DNA from: Lutraria lutraria
Lineage: Eukaryota > Mollusca > Bivalvia > Venerida > Mactridae
Assembly: GCA_964023205.1 (NCBI GenBank)
Contig: OZ026838.1
Coordinates: forward strand, 24,083,843 to 24,147,842
Length of the DNA stretch: 64,000 bases
Direction of reading: 5' to 3'
The notes under the pieces are model-generated. The model ran no database searches. It saw only the letters and a list, made by a program, of their open reading frames with translations, and was not told where the DNA came from. Shown here piece by piece: positions 43,870 to 55,198 of the stretch (the stretch's first letter is position 1; each line of letters opens with the position of its first letter). The position numbers were made by a program, and so were the translations under genes.

Positions 43870-45117
43870 AGCTCACATGTCACAAAGTGACAAAGTGAGC
43901 TATTAGGATCAGTCTGTGTCCGGCGTCCGGCATCGTGCGTCATCAAATGTTGTGACCACACTAGGGGCCACATTTTTACCTCAATTTTAGCAAAATTGGG
44001 TCAGAACGTTAATATCAACAAAATCTCGGACGAGTTTGATATTGGGCCATTTTGGGTAAAAAACTAGGTCACCAGGGCCAAATAAGGGAAAACTTTGTGA
44101 ACACTTTAGAAATCACTGTTTTGACTGGATCTTCATGAAACTTTGTCAGAATGTTTATTATAATAATATGTAGGTCAAGTTTGATAATGGGTCATTTCCG
44201 GTGAAAAACTAGGTCACTAGGGCAAATTGCTGGAAAACCTTGTGAACACTCTAGAAGTCACTGTTTTGACTGGATGGTCATGAAACCTTGTCAGAATGTT
44301 TGTCTTCATAATATCTTGGACAAGTTCGAACATGGGTCATCTTGGGTCAAAAACTAGGTAGCTAGGTCAAATCTTATGAAAAGCCATGTTAACACTGTAG
44401 ATTTCACAGTTATAATTGGATCTTCACCAAACTTTGTCAAATCGTTTGTTTTAATGATATAACGGTCAAGTATAAATATGGGTCATCTGGAGTCAATAAC
44501 TAGGTCACCAGGTCAAATCTTAGGAAAACTTTGTAAACACTGTAGATGTCACAGTTTTGATTGGATCTTCACCAAACCTTGTCAGAATATTTGCCTCAAT
44601 TATATGTGGGTCAAGGTTGAACATGGGTCAGCAGGGGTCAAAAACTGGGTCACCAGGTTAAACCTTATGTAAAAACCTTGTCAGATTATTCATCTTAATG
44701 ATATTAAGGACATGTTCAAATATGGGTCACCTAGGGTCAAAAACCTGGTCACGAGGTCAAATCTTAGGAAAACCTTATTAACACTGTAGATGTCAAATTT
44801 TGATCGTATCTTCACCAAACCTTGTCAGAATGTTTGTCTTAATGATATGTAAGACAAATTCGAACATAGGTCATCTGGGGTCAAAAACTAGGTCACGAGG
44901 TCAAATCTTAGGAAAACCTTGTCTATGCTGTAGTTTTCATGGTTTTGATTGGATCTTCACCAAATTTTGTCAGAATGTTTGTCTTATTTATATGTAGGAC
45001 AAGTTCTAACATGGGTCATCTGGGGTCAAAAACTAGGTCACCGGTTCAAAACAATGTTTTAATGAGTGAAAAGTGATTGTCATGTGAGCAATATAGGGCC
45101 ATCTTGGCCCTCTTGTT
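43870..45117 (+). repeat. Family-1 repeat, copy h
   Basis: Full-length duplicate of copy e (offset 6,354 bp), followed by the same family-2b 3' end at 45118-45205. Confidence 0.9.
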
Positions 45118-45205
45118 ACTTATTGCAGCACACATTAAAATCAAATTCATAAGTGAGCTCATTTCTCAGGTGAGCATTGCAGGACCACTTAGCTCTCTTG
45201 TTTGT

Positions 45206-45874
45206 TAATCATTTTGTTTACACAGCAAATTTAAATCTCAGTATAAAATGGTTCAGTGCTTTCCTATCATCCCATTTGTCAACCAGTTTTTGATGCAAAA
45301 TTCTCATGCTTCTTGAAAAGTGTACACACGTTTGTAAGGAGAACCAGTTTTCGATCAGATTGTTAGCAGACAGGCACATGGTAGGTTGATATTTAACTAA
45401 TGAAATTAATTTTAGGTCACAGGTATGTGAGCTTTATACATTTAAATTATGAATTCTTTCTTCAGATGATTTTGTATTACTATTTTATAGTTTGTTTAAT
45501 TTTCTTCAATTTCTTTGTTGTTATTGCTGAATGTTGTAAAAAAACTTACTGACCATGTCTCTTTATGTGAGAAAGTAGGCAGTTGCTTTTAACTTTTCCA
45601 TGTGCTTTCAAGTGACCAAAAAAGCCCAAACCTACCTATCCTATTGTACAAGTAACCAGAAAATTACACATTTCTTTTAGGCCTAAGGAGAATCAGGTGG
45701 TTATTTGAATGTTATAATAGATATTTTGTAGTTGATGTTTAAGCTCGATTATTTAAAATAGATATACTGTTTTACCGTCAGTATTGTGTATAACAATAAA
45801 ACATCATCATAAGTGCTCAATGACTTATTTCAAATCTAACATCCTTAAGCTCTACAACAATTGGTTGAATTTTT
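45206..45874. repeat. Spacer Y, copy 2
   Basis: Duplicate of 38852-39520. No feature recognised in it. Confidence 0.85.
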
Positions 45875-46400
45875 AGCTCACATGAGCCAATGGCTCAGGA
45901 TGAGGTTTTAGTATCGATGAATGCTGGTGCCCGTCCATACTTAGGGTGTTTACACTCTAGCATCTGCAGCTATATATCGATTATGTTCGATTATGGGCAA
46001 AATGTGATAAGTATTTCCAGAGTAATGGGCCCTTGACTTAGAAAATTTGCTTTATTTTAACTTATTCGCATTCTTCATTTCTTCACCAATATTAAACATA
46101 TTTACAGTGAATGTGTATGACCTAAAGGTCTCTGAGAGTTTGATATGGATGAAATTGAACCAGTGCTTGCAGAGTTATGGGCCCTTGACTTAGAAAAATT
46201 GCTATATTTCAACTTTATTACATTATAGCATCTTGATTTCTTCACTAATTGTAATCATATTTACACAGCATCCATTATTCATGAAAAAAAATTCTGTTTG
46301 ATCAAACTCTATGTAGAAACTGCGCATACAAGATGAAAAACTATATCACCTGGTCATTAATTATAGTGTAGTTGTTCTCAGGCGAGCGATATAAGGCAAT
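45875..46400 (+). repeat. Family-4 repeat, copy 2
   Basis: Duplicate of 39521-40050; one C>T change seen (CTAATTGTAATC for CTAATCGTAATC). Confidence 0.85.
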
Positions 46401-46884
46401 CGTTAAAATAGCTTTTAATGGACCCATGATGTCAAGTGTTTATTTTTAAATTTATCATTTTATATTAAAGTCATTGGCAACAAGAAGAACAGTGAACAAT
46501 TCTAGGTATGGTGCATGTGAATGAATAGACTTGATATTATTTGAGGCCTGTGTTCTACAATGAAGACTTGGCCATCAGTGTAAGGTAGGTGTTAAAAATT
46601 GCATACTCTAAAATTATCACTCTCAGCGTGTCGATGACTTTATCATAAATATTTTTTGATTGTGCTCCAGTTGTCCACAATAGTTCAGTACATGTAATAT
46701 ACCAGTGGCAGGGATGTTATTTTTCATCTGCAGAATTTTGTGGTTTTGATCATCCCTGGTACCAATTGGGGCCCTAGCAGACCTAAGCCCCCAGCTTAAT
46801 GAATTTTATATTTCTCATTTTTGCCATCCCACTTTACACTCACGGTAACCTGCAGCTGGCAGTAAATTGGATTCTGTACCAATA
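46401..46884. repeat. Spacer Z, copy 2
   Basis: Duplicate of 40051-40530. No feature recognised. Confidence 0.8.
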
Positions 46885-48034
46885 CAAAGTGACAAAGTGA
46901 GCTATTAGGATCACTCTCCGTCCGGCGTCGTGCGGTGTGCGTCGTGTGTCGTCAAACTTTTTGTTGTGACCACACTAGCGGCCACATTTTTGGCTCAATT
47001 TTAGCAAAACTGGGTCAGAACGTTAATATCAACAAAATCTTGGACGAGTTCGATATTGGGCCATTTGGGGTCAAAAACTAGGTCACCAGGGCCAAATAAG
47101 GGAAAACCTTGTGAACACTTTAGAAATCACTGTTTTGAATTTATCTTCATGAAACTTTGTCAGAATGTTTATTTTGATAATATGTAGGTCAAGTTTGAAA
47201 ATGGGTAATTTCTGTAGTAAAATTAGGTCACTAGGGCAAATTGCTGGAAAACCTTGTGAACACTCTAGAAGTCACTGTTTTGATTGGATGAATATGAAAC
47301 CTTGTCAGAATGTTTGTCTTCATAATATCTTGGACGAGTTCGAACATGGGTCATCTTGGGTCAAAAACTAGGTCGCTAGGTCAAATCTTATGAAAAACCA
47401 TGTTAACACTGTAGATTTCACAGTTATTATTGAATCTTCACCAAACTTTGTCAAATCGTTTGTTTTAATGATATAACGGTCAAGTATAAATATTGGTCAT
47501 CTGGGGTCAATAACTAGGTCACCAGGTCAAATCTTAGGAAAACTTTGTTAACACTGTAGATGTCACAGTTTTCATTGGATCTTCACCAAACCTTGTCAAA
47601 ATGTTTGCCTCAATGATATGTGGGTCAAGGATGAACATGGGTCAGCCGGGTTCAAAAACTGGGTCACAAGGTCAAATCTTAGGTAAAAATCTTGTAAAAG
47701 CTCTAAATGTCATGGTTTTGATTGGATCTTGGCAAAACCTTGTCAGATTGTTTGTCCTAATGATATTAAGGACAAGTTAAAATATGGGTCACCTAGGGTC
47801 AAAAACCAGGTCACAAGGTCAAATCTTAGGAAAGCCTTATTAACACTGTTGATGTATAATTTTGATCGTATCTTCACCAAACCTAGTCAGACTGTTTGTC
47901 TTAATGATATGTAAGACAAATTCGAACATAGGTCGTCTGGGGTCAAAAACTAGGTCACCGGTTCAAAACAATGTTTTAATGAGTAAACAGTGATTGTCAT
48001 GTGAGCGATATAGGGCCATCTTGGCCCTCTTGTT
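46885..48034 (+). repeat. Family-1 repeat, copy i (right end of duplication)
   Basis: Truncated 5' end identical to f, but its own private changes further on (TTTTGATAATATG, GGATGAATATGAAACC, TAGGTAAAAATC). Followed by single-copy sequence, so it is the right parent of the crossover. Confidence 0.9.
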
Positions 48035-49609
48035 TTGTAGATTGGTTGTCAGAACTTTAGAGGAAATGAGAATGAAATCATCTACGTACTTCTTGTCTTT
48101 GTGATGCTGCAATGGAAGAGCCTTCCCATGATACTTCTATACTGTGTATATATCTGCTTCAGGTATGTAGAGCCTGGTAGATTTTCATAGATCAAATATT
48201 GTCTCTCCTTATTAGCAATGAACAATGTTTTATTCTTTTCAATGTTTTTTTTTCTATTGAGCTGTCAGTTAAACATGGTGCCAATACCATGTTCTTTTCA
48301 ATTATATGTGTGGGACAAAATTAGTAAACAAACGCTCAACAACAAACGCTTTCTTTGGAAAGTCACATGGTATTGGCACAGAGTTAAAGATAAATTACTG
48401 AAATATAATTAAATGACCATTGGAATTTTCTTAGGTTTTATGAGGGTATAAAGCCGTCTCAACTAGATTTATATGGGGCTTTCTGTTTACAGCTAGAATT
48501 ACAGCCTGCATGTTCCCATGAATCATTGTGGCAGGTCCAAACTCTATTGCCATATCATAGGCTGTAGTGTTTAGATTCTGTTTAATGAAATTTACCCTGA
48601 AAAATGATTTTGCTTGATTATGAAAGTCTTGAAATCTGATTGAAATTTTCCTCATTTTGTCAACAGTATAATAACATGTCTAAGTGTATAAAGCTATGCC
48701 TGACAAGAAATGCTGTATAAATTTTAGTAAGTATATAATTACATTGTTTTTCATAACCTTAAAGTGTTTTCTGAAAAGAGATTTACCAAAAACTGCCTGT
48801 GTAATTTAACAAACATGATTGTTACAAGTTATCAAAACAAAGTGTTCCGGAAAATTTTATTCCTGCACTGTTTAACAATTCAAGCAGCATTTGATGAATT
48901 CAAACATGCCCTACTTGACTACATAAATGCATTTTACCTTGGAAAAGAGGAAAGCATTTGATTTAGCATTGAAAATGTTCAATTTTGATGATTTTTTATT
49001 TTCTAGTTATCTCCCTTGTAATTCTCTTTATATGGAAAGTATCCACTCTTACGTATCTATCGATATTTAGAAAAGAAGTATACATTTGAATTTTTTCTTT
49101 TCATTGAAATAACGGAACAATCATTTTTTATATCCTGTAAACATTTTAGCAGCAGCGATCCATATTTCATGAAAAAAAAGTGGATTGATATGACATAGGG
49201 GTAGATTTCCAAAATAATGTTTTGATAAATCTGCATCAGCGGCTTGGGGCGTATGTGCTTAGCGCTTGGCTGATTATTGATAAAACCAAGGTTAACAAGT
49301 ACTCCGACAAATACATTTACATTGTATATATTGGTTATTTTGGCGAATTATTTAAATGTATATCATTGAAATAATTTTTTAATGGATACTTTCTTTTTTG
49401 GCTTAGTATAGATACTTATTAAAATTTACAGGCAGCTTCCAATATTCATTATAAAAATTTAGGGACTTGGGTGTGATTCTTATCACATACATACAATTAT
49501 TTTGCCAATTAAAGGTCTGTCAGATATAGCTTTAAACACTTAATAACAGAACTTGATAGACCATTCAAATTTCAATAACTGACTTCAATGAATATCATAT
49601 GGTGTTTTT
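48035..49609. other. Spacer with one 15-bp inverted repeat
   Basis: Mostly unrecognised AT-rich sequence. GTGCCAATACCATGT (48278-48292) is exactly inverted at 48365-48379, with partial pairing continuing inward (CTTTTC / GAAAG): a small foldback of about 100 bp. ORFs at 48431-48655 (minus) and 48764-48961 have no family I can name. Confidence 0.5.
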
Positions 49610-50144
49610 AGCTGACCTGATTCATCAGGTAAGCTTTTAGGATCGTTGAATGTCTGGCGTCCGGCGTCCGTCCACAATTAGTTTGTTTACACTCTAGCAT
49701 CCGCAGCTCTTAACGAATCTTGATTAAACTTGCTCACAATGTATATGGCCACAATGTCTCAGCTAAGTTCGATTATGGGCAAAATTGGCCAATAACTTCT
49801 AGAGTTGAATTACAAAATTTGCTATATTCAGCTTGTTTACACTCTAGCGCCTTCATTTATTCACCAATCCTAATCATATTTACAATGAATATTTATGACC
49901 TTACGGTATTGGACAAATTTAGTTATGGGTGGAATCGGACCAGAACTTCAAGAGTTATGGGCCCTTGTTTTAGAAAATTTGCTACGTTTTAGCTTGTTTA
50001 ACAGTATTACACTTCATTGTTGCTTTTGATCTCAAAATCTACATAAAAATGGGTTATACAAGTTGGAAACTATATTATCTGGTCATTAATTATTGTGACT
50101 TTGTTCTCAGGTGAGCGATAAAGGGCCATCTTGGCCCTCTTGTT
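49610..50144 (+). repeat. Family-5 AGCTGACCTG repeat, complete copy
   Basis: 5' hairpin AGCTGACCTGATTCATCAGG / TAAGCTTTTAGGATC, GTCTGGCGTCCGGCGTCCG tandem, short core with TTTACACTCTAGC twice, and 3' end CAGGTGAGCGATAAAGGGCC / ATCTTGGCCCTCTTGTT. The AGCTGACCTG start and CAGGTGAGC near the end are inverted. It is the intact reference for the split copy at 8-10 kb. Confidence 0.85.
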
Positions 50145-50483
50145 ATTCATTATAATGTTTGAATTCCTAATGGTTGACTATGTACATAAAGCTCTCGCTG
50201 TAAGAAATTCAATTTTGAATATCAATAGGTAATGATTAACAGTTTCTGTTATGTTCATCCTTATTGTATTCTATATTATATAATTTTTATATCATGACTT
50301 TATGTATTTCACTAATATATAAATAATTTGACCATTATCTGTGTAAATATTCATGTGACTTATACATTTGTACTTGTATTTTTTTCTGATATGGATTATG
50401 TACTTTGTACACATCTGAATGTTCTGTTCTGTTCTGCCAATGTGTAACTCAAAGATTACAATTTGACTTCTGCTGAATTTCAG

Positions 50484-50590
50484 CTTTATTCTACAATTGT
50501 GGAACAAACTCTGAAGATGGCTATGAAGGTCATGTTCAGCTGTACCTTCACCAGTATCCATGGAAACAACTCAACCGAGTTCTTCATTGA
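50484..50590 (+). CDS. Possible terminal coding exon, unassigned
   Basis: TTCTGCTGAATTTCAG ending at 50483 is a fair 3' splice acceptor. The next frame (from 50486) reads LFYNCGTNSEDGYEGHVQLY then LHQYPWKQLNRVLH and a stop at 50588-50590. The residues look protein-like (Trp/Tyr, helix-forming), but I cannot name a family and no upstream exon was identified. A second frame is also open here, so this may be chance. Confidence 0.2.
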
Positions 50591-50713
50591 AGAAGATTAC
50601 CATTCTAATGAAGATAAAACATTAAGATGATAATGTGTACTAAAGATCAGATATTACAGGCAGGAAATCAAGAGGTAATTATATTGTACGTAGTAGTTTT
50701 CTTTAATGTATAA

Positions 50714-50893
50714 TAGTGTAACCTCCATGAATGGTCACCTCCAAACAACAGCCATCTCCTTATTACAGCCAGTATACTAGCAACCTAGATTGATGTTTTA
50801 CTCTATTTTCACTCTCCTCTCAACAACAACCACCTAATTACAATAGCCATCCTTGTCATTCCCATTGGTTGCTGTTGTAGGGAGGTTGCACTG
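50714..50893. mobile_element. Short pogo/Tc1-like MITE
   Basis: AGTGTAACCTCCATGAATGG at the left mirrors GGAGGTTGCACTG at the right (CAGTGCAACCTCC inverted), with TA after the right end. About 180 bp, interior of AACAACAGCCATC-like degenerate repeats. Confidence 0.55.
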
Positions 50894-50994
50894 TAAATTC
50901 TTATTGCTATTGTGTGGTGACATTTTTCTGCATACACTTAGTGAGTTAATTTTCGTGAGAAAAATGTTTTACCTTCATCAAGGACATATATATA

Positions 50995-51517
50995 CTCAGC
51001 AAAAAAAGAAACTTTACATTATTCATGTATTGATATTTCAATGCTCATTAAAGAAATAACCAAGGACAGACATCACAACATTTTAACTGTCCATCCAGTT
51101 GAAGAATTCCAGGGAAAACAACTCAGAATTACTGAACGGAAAGGGGAATAACTGATTTTTGAAAAGCAGCATTATGGGTATTCAAACTATCCGTTCATGG
51201 GCTGTTGACCTGTTTTAATGTTGTAAACATCAATACATGTATTGTTGTAAAGAAAAACAAGTTTGATACTGAAAATGTCTAACCCTGATTAATGCAGTTT
51301 GAGTCAAACATTGATATGTTTCAAATTACCTCCCTTTGAATTAAAATAAGTGCATTTTTGGTCAACTGTTTGCATAAACTGTTAATTTCTTGAACTGAGT
51401 CGGCTGTAGTCCACTGCATGTCATTCCACTAATTTTATCAATGCACAGTACCTTTAGGTGAATACACAGTCAATGGAAATCTTACCTAAAATATGTAAAG
51501 TTTCTTTTTTTGTTGAG
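50995..51517. mobile_element. Tc1-like MITE
   Basis: CTCAGCAAAAAAAGAAACTT at 50995 is mirrored by AAGTTTCTTTTTTTGTTGAG ending at 51517; about 25 bp with one mismatch, flanked by TA on both sides. This terminus is typical of a widespread Tc1/mariner family. The interior is noncoding. Confidence 0.85.
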
Positions 51518-51519
51518 TA

Positions 51520-51610
51520 TACATACATACATACATGGATTTGCAACTGCTAAAAATAGCCAAAACAATATCGATATACAATCCATTGGATACTCGACAG
51601 CTGTAATCAA
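51520..51610 (-). mobile_element. Fragment of the 16.3-kb MITE family
   Basis: TACATACATGGATTTGCAAC / TGCTAAAAATAGC ... ATCGATATACAATCC ... GACAGCTGTAAT is the reverse complement of the right part of the MITE at 16324-16834. It abuts the Tc1-like MITE directly. Confidence 0.7.
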
Positions 51611-52698
51611 AATAAATATAAATGTAGAAAGTGCAACTTTTTTTCAGGCCATTTTTTAAACTGTCTATTGTACTGTAGATACCTGTATGAAGTTATTTCT
51701 GTTTTATTTTTTATCTGATGTTTTTGTAGGTGATACAGGATACAATCTTGGATGTAGGTATGGTTTACTGTGAAATCTTTCAGCACAACAATGGAAAACA
51801 AACAACTTGGTTAGAGAAATATCTTCAATGAGACAAATTTTGTAATCGCCTTCTTTCAGTTCATTCATTCTGTATCATTAATATATGAATTTATAATTGA
51901 ATGAAACATTTCCCTTACATGTTAGTAACTTAGTTTGATTCAGTTTTAAAATGTGTTTATGGCAGATACAACTTTTTACATCTTTGTTGATTGTTAATTA
52001 AGTCACAAACTGATCATCATTGTAAATGTTCCGTGAACATCAACTATTTAATGTACATTTTTGTGCCCCACCAGTTTTTTTTTGGGGGGGGGGATATAGT
52101 TTTGTATACATTTGTAATACTACATGTAGCTGTTTGATTGTACTTGATCCTTGATGCTGATCTAAAAGTCTACTGGATATCATAATTGAATTGAATTTAT
52201 AAATATTATTACTTTCCTAATGGAAGGAAGAGCATTATTATATGCAAGAATGACATTGACACAAAAACATGTGAAATTGTCATAGGCATAATCAATTTGC
52301 AAAAAATGAAAATTCATAATTTCTGCCTGTGCATTGTTTATACTTGTTCAACCTCTCCAAGAGCAGCCCTTCGAAAACAGCATAATTTAACTATTAATTC
52401 AACCTCTCTAGAGCTACCATCCTCAACAACAACATAATTTGCTTCTCCAAAAGGGTGTTGCTTTATACTTAACTCTGTTTATACTTTATTGTGAAATTTT
52501 ATCAAACTGTCAAAACTTAATAATTACATGGTTGCTAAATTTATGCATTCACTTCTTTTAACTTCATACCACAGTTGGTATAGTTTTAATTCCCATTCCT
52601 CATGTTTATATTCTAGTAATTCTATATGTAGCACATTGTTAAATACATGATTGTACATTCGACATCGAAGCTCAAAATAAATGCAGCTTGAAAGTTCC
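51611..52698. other. Spacer with a G-run and decayed MITE
   Basis: T8-G10 tract near 52074-52093. CAACCTCTCCAAGAGCAGCC and TCAACCTCTCTAGAGCTACC (52345-52440) resemble a pogo-type MITE also seen at 62890-63005. Nothing else recognised. Confidence 0.4.
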
Positions 52699-52954
52699 CA
52701 CATCTACAATATTTACCTCCCTTGTATTGAATTAGTGGCCATCTTGAAAGTCTTATTTCTTTTGTTTTTAATAGAAAAAAACAGCAAAAAGTACTTTTAA
52801 ACAACTCAATTTACAAAATATAACTTAATCATGAAGTTGGAAAAAACATAAGCATATCAGGTTTAAGTAAATGTAGTTGTCACATATGAATAACAATTCT
52901 TGTCAAATTACCCTTTCAAGATGGCTGCCATGGGAGGTAAATATTGTAGATGTG
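52699..52954. repeat. Inverted repeat / foldback
   Basis: CACATCTACAATATTTACCT with CCC (52699-52721) is exactly inverted at 52932-52954, and the pairing resumes at GGCCATCTTGAAAG (to 52750) with CTTTCAAGATGGC (from 52913). Loop about 160 bp. Probably a MITE abutting the next foldback. Confidence 0.8.
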
Positions 52955-52961
52955 TATACTT

Positions 52962-53348
52962 CAGTGTGGGGAATCCACGTGACGTCACAATGTTATCGTT
53001 ACAAGCGCATTTGTTTGTTAATTAAACTAGGAAAACATCATGTAAGTGCATAATTTTTCGTTTTCTTCTAAAGCCACATAACTGTTGCAACTCTTTACAT
53101 AAAGGGCTACCTCCGGTTCAAATTTTGTCACTGTAGGCCCTCTACTTTTTTGCTTTTCTTGTCCAAACTGGTTTGTAGAGGGCCTTCAGGGACAAAATTC
53201 TGAACCAGAGCTAGCCCTTTATGTAAGGAGTTGCAACAGTTATGTGACTTTAGAAGAAGAAAAAAATGCACTTATGTGATGTTTTCCTAGTTCGAATGAC
53301 AGAAAATGCGCTTGTAACGATACTAGGTCACCTGGATTACCCACACTG
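52962..53348. mobile_element. Foldback MITE with ~180-bp arms and 5-bp TSD
   Basis: Arms run from CAGTGTGGGGAATCC at 52962 to GGATTACCCACACTG at 53348 and pair almost throughout (e.g. ACATAACTGTTGCAACTC with GAGTTGCAACAGTTATGT; TAGGCCCTCTAC with GTAGAGGGCC). TACTT flanks both sides (52957-52961, 53349-53353). No coding capacity. The superfamily is unclear. Confidence 0.85.
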
Positions 53349-53353
53349 TACTT

Positions 53354-54300
53354 GTTTTTGGCTAGAAAAGGGTCATGTTTAGGATTACTTGGATATACAA
53401 GTTTTATAACATTTTTTTGAGAACACTAAGGTACAATTTATTCTGAAATATATTTGTCTGTTGTATTAGAATCATTCAGGTATATAGTCATAAAAATCAC
53501 TTTTTCTGACCATAAATTGTATTATTGAAGATCATTTGTTGTCTTGCAACCCAAATTAATGATTTACTTTTGTTATAACATGTAATAATATGATTACAAG
53601 TGTATATAAAATAAAACTGTTAGACTTGGTGTTTTGTTAGCATTTTTTATTCATGACAAGTATATTTTAAAAAATCAACATGAATGAATAATTTAACAAT
53701 CATAAGGAAGTGAAGAAATTGAAACAGTAAATATCTGAGAAAGCAGAATTAAAAAAAAAAAAAAAAATTGCCCACAAAGACGGCAAAATTTCCATAAGTG
53801 CCTACACTTTACACAGACCACCAAATGTGTAAGGGTCGGCCTTGTGTATCTCATTTTCAAGATTACATACCTAAATTATTGCATTATCACATCACATGAC
53901 ATAAATATTCTATTTAACAATCATAATTATTTATACATCATGAAATATACTTCTCCAAATTTGATAAAGAACACTTACTCATGCAATGATTGTCTATTTC
54001 CTACAAATACACTTGACAAAACTTATTCGAAGTATTTTTTTAAATCGATAGCCACGTTAGAGAAAAACACAAAATGGGGTGGATATCCATTGAGGAATTT
54101 TTTTAAGGGCCAGCTGTCCGCCTTATTTAAGCGAGGATCCCATACTTACAGGTACATTTAGATTTCAATCAATATTTAATTTACTTAACACATCAAATTA
54201 AAACAAACCACTAAGTTAACATATGAAATAGCGGTGGTTAAGTTTTATACATGATTTTGCATTATTATACCTCACGTGATTTACTTACTCTTTAGTCTTA
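53354..54300. other. Spacer, nothing recognised
   Basis: AT-rich; A-run at 53750-53766. The 105-codon ORF at 53844-54161 has no recognisable domain. Confidence 0.4.
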
Positions 54301-54307
54301 TGTGACG

Positions 54308-54341
54308 TCAGAGGGTGACAATCCGTAATGTTACCCTCTGA
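54308..54341. repeat. Hairpin TCAGAGGGT...ACCCTCTGA
   Basis: Nine-base perfect stem with the loop GACAATCCGTAATGTT. The words GGGTGA and GTAATGTTACCC recur in the large hairpin at 54648-54790, suggesting related element ends. Confidence 0.7.
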
Positions 54342-54647
54342 CATTACATTTCGGCCCGCTTGCCATAACGAAACTGCCCTCGCGCGCTTAAGCGATATTA
54401 CCGGGAGTCGGGTTTTATTCAATCTCTGTCGTATCGAATTCTATCCTTGTCTAGACACTTTAGGCACTTAGTAGAATATAATTGTAGTTTGACATCCGGT
54501 TTTGCAGTTGACATTTTGACAGCAAAAGTAACTATGGTGTCAGAAAGAAGCTTCGTTTCAATTTTTATGATAGTTTTCGTTATATTTGTTAACATGTTTG
54601 TTGCATTTAGTGTCTTTCTTAATTATTGTTTTGTTCGGTATAATAAA

Positions 54648-54790
54648 ATAAATATCACATCCCACATAGGGTGATAGAACGTAATGCTCACCCTTGACAA
54701 AGTAATGTCAACCTCGGCTAACGCCTCGGTCGACATTACTTGTCTCGGGTGAACATTACGTTCTATCACCCTATGTGGGATGTGATATTT
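54648..54790. repeat. Long near-perfect hairpin (~65-bp arms)
   Basis: ATAAATATCACATCCCACAT / AGGGTGATAGAACGTAATG is mirrored by CATTACGTTCTATCACCC / TATGTGGGATGTGATATTTA. Pairing continues inward through TCACCC/GGGTGA, GTAATGTC/GACATTAC to a short GGCTAACGCC centre. Its extent and quality argue for a recent palindrome such as a foldback element. Confidence 0.9.
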
Positions 54791-55015
54791 ATATAATGTT
54801 ATTTACTAGAAAATAATTATGATATGTCTAATAATGTGCCAAGTCTGTATTACTGCAGTATTTAGTGATATATCTACCTTCATTAAACAAAAGAAAAAAC
54901 AACACAGTGTTTTTATCCTAGAACTTCCTATTGTTTTCTCCAATGTTACCAAAAATTATTGAATGTCATTAAATTGTAAAAAATTATAGCAAATTAAGTA
55001 ATCTGGTATTATGCT
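54791..55015. other. AT-rich spacer
   Basis: Nothing recognised between the hairpin and the next foldback. Confidence 0.4.
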
Positions 55016-55198
55016 ATCATTTCACGTAAGTCATTACAGCTGTCAAATGTATTCATGAAAATTTAGTTAGTGGAAAATATAAGTGTATTTTAATGTCTTC
55101 TACATTGCCAGAACCTTTGAAGTTTGTAAGAAAATGATTGCCTGACTGAATGCCAAATACATTTGACAGCTATAATGATATACGTAAAATGAAAGTAG
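55016..55198. mobile_element. Foldback MITE
   Basis: CATTTCACGTAAGTCATTAC / AGCTGTCAAATGTATT at the left is inverted at the right as ACATTTGACAGCTATAATGA / TATACGTAAAATG, about 38 bp with four or five mismatches. No coding capacity. Confidence 0.7.

Larger units (their letters stand above)
35980..47900 (+). repeat. Segmental tandem duplication cluster (periods 4,830 and 1,524 bp)
   Basis: Order of blocks: d - X - F2[e] - Y - F4 - Z - f - X' - F2'[g] - X'' - F2''[h] - Y' - F4' - Z' - i. X = 36852-37034, 41682-41864, 43206-43388. Y = 38852-39520 and 45206-45874. Z = 40051-40530 and 46401-46884. Matching points differ by 4,830 bp (36417/41247; 37516/42346) and 1,524 bp (42346/43870), total 6,354 bp (38124/44478). 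The copies are nearly identical; I noted only a handful of substitutions (e.g. 43589 G>A, 43697, 46240 C>T). Confidence 0.9.

Noticed and set aside
48431..48961. Two small ORFs (74 and 65 codons) as possible host exons
   Set aside because: No family resemblance, no clear splice sites; length is within chance for AT-rich DNA.
53844..54161. 105-codon ORF
   Set aside because: AT-driven composition, no domain or signal; treated as chance.
54648..54790. microRNA precursor
   Set aside because: The stem is far longer and more perfect than animal pre-miRNA and has almost no loop; a palindrome or foldback element is more likely.
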